Shown piece after piece: positions 33,701-45,500 of a stretch of 64,000 bases of DNA. Each line of letters begins with the position of its first letter. The stretch's first letter is position 1. Source of the DNA: Pycnopodia helianthoides (Eukaryota; Echinodermata; Asteroidea; Forcipulatida; Asteriidae); contig CM063256.1 of NCBI GenBank assembly GCA_032158295.1, positions 10,524,453 to 10,588,452 on the forward strand, read 5' to 3'. The position numbers and the translations under genes were made by a program. Under the pieces are notes generated by a model. It was not told the origin of the DNA and ran no database searches. It was given only the letters and a program-made list of their open reading frames with translations.

Positions 33701-34649
33701 CTATATCTCTACAGTACGTAACTTAGTTTGGGGGTTTGAAGACGTGATTGTCAAATTTAAATGATGAGCAGGTTGCACAGACAGATGTGTTGAAAGAGAT
33801 CAATTATTGGAGATATGAAGGTGCCATACAGATGGTCACGGCCAGAATGAAAAAAAAAAAAAGAAAACTACTCAATAAAAACCCCAGGAAACTCCCGGGG
33901 AATGTAAACCCCGCTGAAACCACTTGAATGCTCGTTTCGCACTCCATATACTTTTCCTATGAAGGGTATTAACTCCCGGCCATTCTAACTCCGGGGATGT
34001 TTAACTTAAACCCGACTCCCAAGGGAGTGCCTGTGTCCCGGGAGTTTGCCAGGGTAGCAATTGACCAATATGCACATGACGTCATTTGAGTAGGGCGCCC
34101 TCGGCTATAGAAGGCAAAAGATGATTGCTAATTGGCTCATCCTCTCAGCCGCGCCTACCATGGATGTGCGGTTTTCCATTGTTTCGTCATCGTTTTACCG
34201 CTAAGATGGCGGCGTGATGACGTTAATGCATAAGGTCTATTAACTGTTATGGTTTTTTTTTTTCAAACTACCGACCAATTCCCATGAAAACCACAGGAAT
34301 GTTTCTGTGGGAATTTTGTTACTCCATGTTCATTTTACACTTGAGGTGGTTTCCTGGGGAAAAGAAGTCTCGGGATACTTGGACCACGTTTTACACTAGA
34401 TCCAGAAAGGTGGATCACTCCCGGATCTGATCCGTCATAGTGGATTAACAGCTTGTGTAAGCGCAAAAAAGCAGGATCAGACCCGGTTCAAGATCCTGCA
34501 ATTTTAATCCACCTTTTGAGGAGGGTTGAACCCTGCAATTGGTGGATCAGATCCGGCAAAAATGCTGGATCTCAAAGCCTTATTATGAATACTGTCTCAT
34601 TTACAATAATGGTATAAAAAGACAAACATGTCTCACACTCTTCAGTCTC

Positions 34650-34690
34650 CTGACGATGACTAGAGCAAGCTAGTCGAAACGTTGAGACCA
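34650..34690 (+). ncRNA. Hammerhead-like core motif in a retroelement remnant
   Basis: CTGACGA at 34650-34656 fits the hammerhead CUGANGA box. A perfect 6-bp stem GACTAG/CTAGTC follows, then GAAAC at 34676. The expected GUH cleavage triplet and stem III are not convincing. Similar motifs are known from Penelope-like elements. Probably a degraded relic. Confidence 0.35.
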
Positions 34691-34974
34691 AAATAACTTA
34701 CTCCGCGGCAGTGCAGTTAATTACGAGAAGTCCCCCGATCCACAAAGCTAAAGTAGTAGTCCAGGGTGATTTCCTACCTTCCACCCAGTTTTAATAAGCA
34801 AGACAGTTCTTTTCAGAACTGAGAAGTCTCCCGAATTTCCGAAAATCTACTCTGCGGTAGTAGAACAAATAGCAACACAAGTTCTCTAAAGAAGAAAATC
34901 TACACAACAAAGTAGATACTTATACATAATGGTGTTACCGCAAACCGAATATACGTAGAGAGCTGTCAATAAGA

Positions 34975-35056
34975 AAAACAAACAAACAAACAAACAAACA
35001 AACAAACAAACAAACAAACAAACAAACAAACAAACAAACAAACAAACAAACAAACA
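34975..35056 (+). repeat. (AAAC)n microsatellite
   Basis: About 20 uninterrupted copies of the tetranucleotide. The open frame on the minus strand (CLFV repeats) is an artefact. Confidence 0.95.
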
Positions 35057-35999
35057 CCCAACACCCCAACAAAAGCAAGTAGTTGTTGAATTTGTTTTAG
35101 CGGAATACAATATGAGATCACGGCGCATAACATCGTTCAGTAATGACATCAAACCTTAAGTTTGCATCTTTTGTCTCAGCTACGCTATCCTTTTATGAAA
35201 GTTGATTTTTAAAATCTGAGACATAAAATTTAAAAAAAAACAGAGTCCTGCATAATTTGAGTCTTCTGTTTAAGAATGAATAAGTAAAAGGATTACTAGT
35301 GAGTTTCCCTTCACTAGGTCTTCAATTATAAAATTATATACTTTTATTTACTATTATTTTTTATTTGTTTAATGGGCATAAACTACTGGTCACATTTGTC
35401 TTGTTTTTAAGTTGTTTCCTTTTGATGTTTTTCTTAAAATGTGCTGTAGTTGGCCTTCTGTCATTAATTCAAGCTTTCCTGATACACGGTTTATAGTTTG
35501 TCCATTTTACGAAATGATGCATTGCAATAATCTGTAGTTACCACGACAGAGACAGTTGAACAGTAAACATGATGTAAACATGTGCCTATACATTATGATC
35601 TCCAGTGCCGCAACGGTGATTCCCACGCTAGCTGGCACGTCACAGCAGACTGGTAACAAGTCTAACCCTGATGGTGCTTTTGTACTTTCCAGCCACGCCT
35701 GAACGCGTTTGGCACAATAGAACGAGTACACACCGCGCCCGTTTCGTACCTAACACCATTAGTACACTACACACATGCAAGGGCAGCGAACTAAAAGAGG
35801 AAATGCATGACGAAGTCCTGTCACCACACCTTAATGATGTTTACTGTTTCAACTAGAATATGACCGAACCCCTCGTCTAATTGAAATGTCCACAGCCGAA
35901 GTGTATCAAGAGATTTGAGAATTGGATTAAAAGAGACTCATCGGGAAGGCCTTTTTAGGCAGACTGACTTCAGCTAATGAGTAGTGTAATTAGTACACC

Positions 36000-36105
36000 A
36001 TGGTGAAACAGGACACTATGTCAGTGGATAAACTAACACTAGTAACACTAGTGGTAAGTCTGGGTGTTCTACTTGCTTCAGATTCAGTGACATCGTTGAA
36101 CACAG
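36000..36105 (+). CDS. Gene B exon 1: signal peptide
   Basis: ATG in ACACCATGG context. It encodes [19 protein letters not shown] then a hydrophobic [11 protein letters not shown]. An internal Met at codon 7 could also serve as the start. Phase-1 donor ACACAG|GTATGT. The intron that follows is 6.2 kb. Confidence 0.75.
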
Positions 36106-37904
36106 GTATGTTAACTTTTCAACCACTAATACTATCGAGCAAGGACCAATCCTTACTCTATGTCGATACATTATAGGGAGTCTCACTTTCATTTAAAGCA
36201 TGGAGGGATAAGTTCTTATTCCTCCATGTTTAAAGGAACATTACAGAATTGGTTTACGCTAACAAAACAGTTGCTGGCAGTGTAAGCACTTTATGTAATC
36301 CACCATATACATAAACTGACAAACCTGTAGAAGTTTGAGATCGATCGGCCATTTGGGTCACGAGAAAATAGTGAAAAACCGATTACACATTTGCATGAAA
36401 TCATATAGGTTCAACAAACGAGTAAAACGCTCACTGAGCGATAAACTCCAATCGGAAAATTAGTTTATTCATTTCTCATCAAATATGGCATTTCAGACAG
36501 AAATATTTCAAGGGATGTTTTCTGCTATCATCATCGTTAGACCGTGTAAGTTTTATGTAAATCTGTGATCAAAAGTATATTTTACAATTACCAATTCTGT
36601 AATGTTCCTTTAAAGGTAGAGTCATGGTTTAATTTTTGTCAACGTAATGCTGATTTATAGGCAAATAAAATAATAATAATAAAAAAGATACACTCAAAAT
36701 CACCTGTCAAAGTTTCAGCTGAATACAGTGTGCACAATAGTCACGGTATTCACACGGTTGTCGAAACTATCCACGTTGAGCGAGGAGATAGCGGGTACCA
36801 GCCGCATCTCTGTCCGCAGCATTCGTGAACGGACACCAACCCTCGTACATGAATCGTTTCTCAATTCAACTGTTTTCATTGACTTCTAATCAGAAGGGGG
36901 GGGGGGTATTGCAGACGAACAATTCACATGATGCTTACTACCTCTACCATCTTTGAGCAAGTAAGCTTTCGGATAGAAATTACACATTTGTTTGTATTCT
37001 TTATATTATTTGGTATTACCCATGAACTGAGGTGTGTAAAGCACTGTATATATACTCAGTACTTTCCCGAGTTCATATGCCTCTAGCTACCAGGCAATCT
37101 CGGTGGTCTGGTGGAAAGACATCTGCTGTAGAACGACAAATGTCGTGGGTTTGAATCCCACCGAGTAATATGCATGTTGCTTTTTTTCTCATCCACATGA
37201 CTCGGGGAAAGTACTGGGTATACAGTGCCTTACACACTTCAGTTCATTGGTAATACCAAACAGTATAGACCATGTGAACGTTGTACATTCTTTGAGTATT
37301 CTGGCAGGCAAGATACTACACTGGTCCTATGGGAAAGTTGACATTTTGTGTCATAATTTCCACATAAAACCAAGAGTTATGAAAGTAAAAGCTGGACAAG
37401 TTTTTAGATGTGCCCCCTTTCATCATATCAACAGTTGATAAGAATTAGACAGTGCAATCTCCATAAAATAAAGATTGTATGCTTTCTTCCATTGAGCTGT
37501 GTACAAATCGTGCCTGCAGGAAGTCCAGGCTCTGTGGCTCTTTTGTAAACATGTGCTGTCACAGGTCACATCGTCTATAAAGAATACTGTTTACATTTAT
37601 ACCTAACACGTGAACATGCATCGGTATGAACACTGTCAATGTGCCAGAACTCGACCTCTAAACAAAGTACACACTAATTCTTTCACTTTCTATACTTCCT
37701 CGGTTCTGGAGTAACTTGGCTCACGTATTCTGGACATTATGAACACCTTTTGCATTCAACTATACCTGCTAAGATGCTTATTGAGCTTCTTACACTTGGT
37801 CATCTCCTTCAGTCCAGTGACGTATCCGACTATTTGATTCAATGGAAGAGGAGGGCAACCGGGGAACACACCTTTTTTTCCACATTCGTCTTTTCCTTTT
37901 TTGT

Positions 37905-37942
<38 letters not shown>

Positions 37943-39462
37943 GGTGTGTTTTTATGTCTGTGTGTGGTTGGGGGCGGGGCTTTATAATGTACATGTGTAT
38001 ATAACCATTTATGTGTAAAAGATTTCGATCTCATTTTGGGGGTGTGGGCAAGGGGGTGGAGCACGGGTTCTAACCCCCCCCCCCTCCCCCTGCTACACCA
38101 CTGCCTGCAAGTAGTCAGCAACCTTTCCTTTTCCTCATTTATCTCAAACATCAAGAGTTCCCATTGTTGCTTCCTTATGCATGTATACTTCTTTGTCGTT
38201 TTATTTTCAATATTTCACTTAACCCTCTTGCTGTCTGACCATTCAATACCATTCACTGTGGTTTTGAATGATAGATAAACTATGCCAGCCTGCAATATGA
38301 TACCATGAGGGAATGCATGTACACAGTACACAGTTAGTTCTGTGCACAGTTGTGCCACCGTACACAACCTTGGCAGTCGAATGGTTTCAAATGGTTGGTC
38401 AACTCCCTGGAAAATGTTGCCAAGAGTCACTGAGAGTAGGAGGGTTAATTTACACAATTCACTAGCTTTAGTCTGCAAGCATATACACTGGCTTTATAAA
38501 CGAGAACATAGCTTATGATATAAAAGCAACACAACGAAATTAATGGCCTGACGTTTCCACCTTAGCAAACTGAGAAGTTTCTGCTCGGGTCAAAACGTGA
38601 GGCTATTAAAGGCAGAGGATACTTTTGGTAATTACTAAAGAAATACATTACTATCAAAACTTCCTTTGTATTACTAAAGAGCACCTGAGAGCTGTTGGTG
38701 AGAAACGACTCCCTCCGAAGTAACGAAGTTTATAATAAAGAGGCAATCTCTCACTGAAATATTCGAATCTGAGAAAGGCTTCAGGCATAAAGCCTTTCTC
38801 ATGCATTTGAAAACACACAATTCTATGCAACAAGGTGTTTTTTTTTTTTTTTCATTATTTACTTGCAACTTCGTGGATCAGTTGAGCCGAAATTATCACA
38901 GTTTTTTTTTATTTTATGCTTATGTTTGGATTCACCAAGTAAAGATACTATCACAAGTACACCATGCCTCTAAAAAGCTTTTGGCTTTATGAAATTTAAT
39001 ACCAACAATCCATATAATTATTTTCTTCTAAATTAATGTCAAAGTCCAAACAAGTTCACTTGAGGACGGACAGATTGTGTACCCCAACACATTTAGAGAC
39101 ACTAAGCTTTCATGGTGAAATAATTAAAGTGTTTTCGCTCAGTGTGCCTTTACGATTCAGAAGAATTTTATTTGGTTTTGCCCTTTCACCGATGTGTTAA
39201 GCACTGTATACACAGGCATTACTCGGTAGGATTCGAACCCACGACCTTTGCCATTCTAGAGCAGATGTCTTACCAACTAGACCACCGAGATTGCCCGGTA
39301 GCTAGAGGCAGTTCGAATCCTATATTTTAGCAGCTGGTACCGCAACAATTTAAGAGATGTTAAATTTGCACCGGGGATAAAGAATGAAATGCTCAAAGCT
39401 ACAAGTCATCAGTTTGTTTGTGCTGATATAAATTACACATAAAAATGAGAGTTGTAAACAGA

Positions 39463-39505
<43 letters not shown>

Positions 39506-42500
39506 GCAATGTTAATTATAATTAGGGTGTATTGTTGGTAATTACTCAATTACACAAGTTAATGACCTTAGTATAGCATACAAACTTTCTCGTTAAAGAG
39601 CACTGGAGAGCTGTTGGTATTATAAAACATTGTTAGAAACGACTCCCTTTAAAATCATGTAGTTTTAAAGAAAGCGACAATTTTCCACTCCAAAATTTGA
39701 ATCTCAGAAAGGCATCAGGCATAAAGTATTTTTCAGGCAACTGAAAGCACACACTTTTATGCAACAAGGGTCACTTTGGTGTGTTTTTTCCATTATTTTC
39801 TTGCAACTTCGACGACCAATATTGAGCTCAAATTTTCACAGGTTTATTATTTGTGCATATGTTGGGATACACCAAGTGAGGATACTGGTCTTTGACAATT
39901 ACCAAAAGTGTACCCCGCCTTTAGGTGTTTTTCGCACCACTCTGAGAAATACATGTTACATCAAGTTGAACATGCATTACACATACAGTTGAAACAACGA
40001 AGTGCAACAGACGAGTCTGCCATTGCCTTGTGCACTAGATTGGATTACGCCAGCATTTGGTACTTGGCAGTAACCCTACCAAAATGCACAAATGTTTCAG
40101 TTTGTGCAGTTTGTTAGGAACTTTAACTGAACTTGTCAATGCCCTGTACCTTGCTAAATGTAACCATGGAGGACGAAATGATGAAACAGAGTATTCGATT
40201 TGAGTTGACTGTTAAAATACCAATCTACAACAACGTTTACCAACTGGTGCATTTTCTTGTATTTGACATGGTAAGATTTGTGGTCGCCTAACTAGTACGC
40301 AAAAACGAAAAAAAAAAAAAAAAACGAAAACAAAAACGAAGTGAACACTCATTCCTTTATACAAAAATAATATATCTGAATAAGTAGTAGGTTTTGTTAT
40401 TTAAGAACAAGAAGAAGAAAGTTTCCTTAGCATTAAACAGTCAACAAGCTACACATTTATAGATTGTTTTAATGTGACCAAAATAATACACAAACATGTG
40501 CCTTCGGCTTACTGCAAGAAAAAGTACAAGAACACATTCCAGAATAGGAGAAAATCTCCCCTAAAGTACAGACAAAATCCCCAAACAGTAAATGTTCATG
40601 AAATTTTAACAAAATCAGTATATTGTCTGTTTCAGTCAACCACACTTTTATTGAGTGAATATCGCTCAGTATTTTTTGATGTATCATGGAACGCCGCCAT
40701 TTTGAAAATCTCAGCCATGAACTTATTTCAGCTAGTGAACTTGCCCATTAATGGTCATACAAAGGAAGCTATTTCAGCTATGCAATAAAGAAAGAAAATA
40801 ATATATGTGAGTCACAGGGGCAAGCTGATATGGGTGCCCAATCAACCGTATCATAATTGCTTCATTGTATGAATCTATTCAAATTGATATGGTAATAACA
40901 GACAGGGTTGGTACCAAATTGTAGACTTTTCTTTTGTGACGTCACTCACATCCGTGAGCTTTGCCAACCAGTGGTTGGCAAAAGTAAGAGTGGACTTCAC
41001 AGACATTTGTTGTTCTGTGTCAACGTGTTGATGATTTATAGGCCAAATTATCAGTCAAAGAATACTATAAAAGTCACCTGTGAAAGTTTCATCTGAATAC
41101 AGTGTTTACCTGTTGAGAAAATAAAAACAAACACAAAATTGTCACCCGTATTTTCATTAAGAATGTCGAATCCATCCAAGTTTAGCGAGGTGACAATGGG
41201 TACCAACCGCAGAACAGGCCGCAGCATTCACAAACGGACACCATGGAAATTTGAATATCCAAAAGTCACCTTCTGGCGTACTTTAGAGTTTCAAATTTGT
41301 CGACATACTTTTATTGATTTCTAATCAACCGGGGCACTTCACATAAATAATTTCGCTGGATGCTTACTACCATTAACACCTTGATAAAAAGGATAAAAGT
41401 ATTACCTTTTTTGCGGGGGGGGGATAGGCCTATTACCAAAGTATGACCCTACATTCAAATGCAAGAATGCTATCAAATTATCTATTATAAATTCATATCT
41501 ATGATAAATTAATCGTGCTACACGCAAAACAAAATGTACATATAAATGGGGGGTTGAAATATTCTATTAAAAATGCAGGTTTGTGTCAACTCAGATAAGT
41601 ATTGTTTGTTACTCAAGGCCTCCTAATGAAATTGATAGGTCAGTGTTTTAAACAAAATTAAGGTCAGGTGACCTTTTGATGTTTACAAACACTGACCAGC
41701 AAATCCTATTGTATGGGCGGCCTCAGTGTCAACAAAAATGTAACTGTGTTTGAAACATTGTTTTAGATATTTAAAGCCATTTTGTTTTATAAAGTATAGG
41801 TTTATAAATATATTATATATTTTTTAGCACAATTATTAATTAAACACCCGTGTGACCGCTTTTTGCCATTTTCTCAGCGAGTAGAAACTGTATTCAGCTG
41901 AAACTGTCACAGGTGGCTTCTTTGTATCTTGTGACTAATTTTGCCTGTACATCAGAGTAACATTAACCTTCAACAACAAAATGCTACGACCCTACCTTTA
42001 AATGAACAATTGTTGTATAGTTTGTTTGTTTGGGGGGTTTTTTTGTGTTGTTTGTTGTTGTTTTGTGTTTTTTTTTTCCCGTTAAGGCTGCCCGGAAAAG
42101 TTTGCGAATGTGATTCGCGAGAAGAATGTCCACAAGTAATAAACTGATCAGAGTTTTTAATACGACCTTTATGCAGAATTTATGTCGTTTGGTTTTAAAA
42201 ATTCTAAAAAGGGTTAGAACATGGTTTGGTAAACGTATTCGCAGTTGGGGATGTGTTCCAATTCGGGTTCAGACATCAGATGATTTGCCTCTATACGTTT
42301 TAATGTTTATTAACTCACTTGGCGCATTTGATTTTTTTCTTTATTCAGAGGGTGATGTGAGGTTACAGGGAGTGGAGAGCAGCGCCCTCCAGGGCCGTTT
42401 GGAGGTCTATCATTCCGGGGCCTGGGTCTCTGTGTGTGACCCATCATGGGATATAAGGAAAGGTGATGTCGTATGCAGGCAACTGGGTAAGCTCAACCTA

Positions 42501-45500
42501 TGCTGTAATCTCATATTCGTACTTTGTGTTTTATTAAGACTGAATATAATTAGTTTTCACTTTTTCAAAAAAAAGGGGGTTTTCTGTTGAATAATAGCGC
42601 AGGTTGTTGGTTCGAATCCCACTCGAATGACGCCCGTAGATTTGTTTTCGCCCAACAGGACTTGAAAGTACTGGGCAATCGGGTTGGCTAATTCTTACTC
42701 CGTCCATGTATATCATGTGGTGAATGCTACACTGTACACCGTCAACCCTCCTACTGTCTGACCATTCCATATCATACACGTGGTTGAAATGAATGCACTA
42801 TGCCAGCCTACAATACAATATCATTTGGCGAATGCTACACAGTACACAGTTTCCAACACCATCCTTAAATGTACTGCACCATTTCGATACACAGTCATCC
42901 ACTGTCTGAATTTAGAAATGAATGCACTATGCCAGCCTACAATATAATATCACGTGGTGAGTGCTACGCAGTACACAGTCAACACTCCTACTGTCTGACC
43001 ACTCAATATCATCAACGTGGTTTAAATGAATGCACCATGCCAGCCTACATTATCATATCATGTGGTGAATGCTACACAGTAAACAGTCTCTGCATATCTA
43101 GTTGTTATTCATCTATGGCTACCGATATAGAAAACTAAAGGGTGAGGGCAAACATTGTTTGTTATGTCAACAATTTATGCGAATAGTTGTCAGCTTATGT
43201 ATGACAATAAAAACTACTCCAACCAGCTGTTTGAAGTAGTCAACAATGGTGGTCTAAACATGAATAATTCTTAATACGAACTTCAATACAACATTTACGA
43301 TGTGATGGTCTAAACATAAATACTTTTGTGTGTTCGTTGTTATCAAACTATAATGCGTTTTCACAACGTGATGGTAAAAACAAAGATACTACGTTGTGAT
43401 AAAACTAAAAAGGCACATTCACATATTAAACCAAAAAAGAAATTAGAACGTGATGACAACGTGGTCACCAACGAAAAAACAACGTGCAGCCGAAACTTAA
43501 ATATTTCGTTTTAATGTTACCAAAATACAACGAGTGGACAACGTGACTGCCAGAGTGCAAATAATATGTTTTATTAACACCGAAATACAACTTTGACAAA
43601 ACGTGCTCGTCACAACATAATTACTGTGTTTTAATGAGACCAAAAGATATCTTATACACATTGTTGTTGCCTTAATTTAAATACTGTACTTTGTAACAAT
43701 ACCCAAATGCAATGTTATGAAATCGTTACGTATAAAACTTTTCGGTAACGTTGCATAGCTTAGCGACATGCAACCAATGTACAACATTGGTTAAAATCAT
43801 TTTAAGATCTGAGGGTCATGCAACGTAGTCAAGATGTTGCATCCCATCAACCAAATAACACCTTATCACGACGTTGTTAGCTGGATACTGTCTGACCACT
43901 TATTATTCCACATGTTTTTATAAATGCACTATGCCAGCCTGCAACATAATATAATGCGGTGAATGCTACACAGTACACAGTTAACCCTCTTACTGTCTGC
44001 CCATTCACGTAACCCAATTGGTTTGATGAAGCTGCACTATGCAGCCTGTTTTTATAATCGGTGAATGCTACACAGTACACAGTTAACCCTCTTACTGTCT
44101 GCCCATTCACTATCATCCACATTGCAAAATAAACATGCACTATTTGTATGCCTGCAATTTTTTATAATGTCATGTGGTAAAAACTACACAGTACACAGTC
44201 AACCCTCTTACTGTCTGCCCATTCAATATCAGCGACATTGTTGAAATCATAAATGCACTATGCCAGCCTGCAATTGTTTATGATATCATGTGGTAAAAAC
44301 TGCACAGTACACAGTCAACCCTCTTACTGTCTGACCATTCAATATCACCATCCACATGGTCTGAATGATGACACACTATGGCAACCTGTGGTGAATGCGT
44401 CCTAACAGTAAACACGGCAGTACAGGGCAGTTGAATTCGGATGATTGACCAATCCATAGCCTAAATGAAATATTATGTTACTGATAGCATATGCGTTGAC
44501 TATTTCAGGTTTTTCTGGCGGTGCGTTTTCGACCGACACCAGCGCCGTCTTCGGTGAGGGGACGTCGTCGTCTTGGCTGACCGGAGTCACGTGTTCAGGC
44601 AACGAGAACAGGTTGACGGCATGTGCGGGTCTAACATACGGAACGAACACGTGCTCACATCAAACAGACGTCGGGGTCAGCTGCACGTGTAAGTCAAAGA
44701 TCAGGTTTTTTTTTAAAGATAAACCGCCATGCCATATTTTGTCATTTGACTTGTGTGTTGCAAGAAATAGCTACAATGTCAGAAGTTGTTTGTTTAAAAT
44801 GATCCGCAAGGCTACAGTTTCTTTTTTTAAGAATAATATATCAAGAAGACCCCTACTCCATATTGGTTATTTTGGCTTGTTTGTAAATTGTGAATATTAC
44901 AACTGCACGTAAATATGCTATGCCATTGTGTGCATTTCCTGGCACACAATATAACACACTTCTCTTGCCAGAAGTTTTACAATTTGTACCATACTTTCAA
45001 CTTAAAATCAAGCATTGGTAAAAAAAGATAACAGCTAAATATCACCCTTTCCATGTATCAAAAGCGAATGGAAATCGTTCAGTTTCATTTGGTTCTATTT
45101 AACTAAGCTAACCTCATTGACCTTTAAAAGTGAGGGTTGCCCCCTGTAAACAGTCATAAACAGTCTGGCTGCAACAGTGGTCATTGCAGGTGTCATCGGT
45201 GATTTTGTCCCTCATTGTGTGTCTCCGCCCCCCTACGGTAAATTAGCATGGGCTGAAGGAAGTTGATTCAGAAGAGGGCGCTATCAGCCGAAATTTCTAC
45301 ACAATTCGCCATGTGTGGGAACAGAATCTCCGGGGAACAGAATCTCCGGGGAACAGAATCTCCGGCCACACTGGCTTAGTACGAAACCTGTGTATGGCCA
45401 TCTCATATACATAGCCGAGTACACAAATTTTTAAAACGCACGATAAATTTATCACTTGTGTATAAAGGACGTTTTAGAATTCAACTGGACATCTTTTCAA

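Larger units (their letters stand above)
30770..36000. other. Intergenic between genes A and B, repeat-rich
   Basis: No gene is seen. Recognisable items: inverted-repeat element 31672-31820 (ends AAGGCCCTTTTCGAAATCAC and its inverse); a dispersed repeat at about 33455-33730; a foldback element 33882-34058 with ends related to CCAGGAAACTCCCGGGG; palindromic GGATCAGATCC words at 34400-34570; the ribozyme-like motif at 34650-34680; and an (AAAC)n tract. Confidence 0.5.

Noticed and set aside
34886..35152. Cys-Leu-Phe-Val repeat protein on the minus strand
   Set aside because: It is the (AAAC)n tract read in frame.
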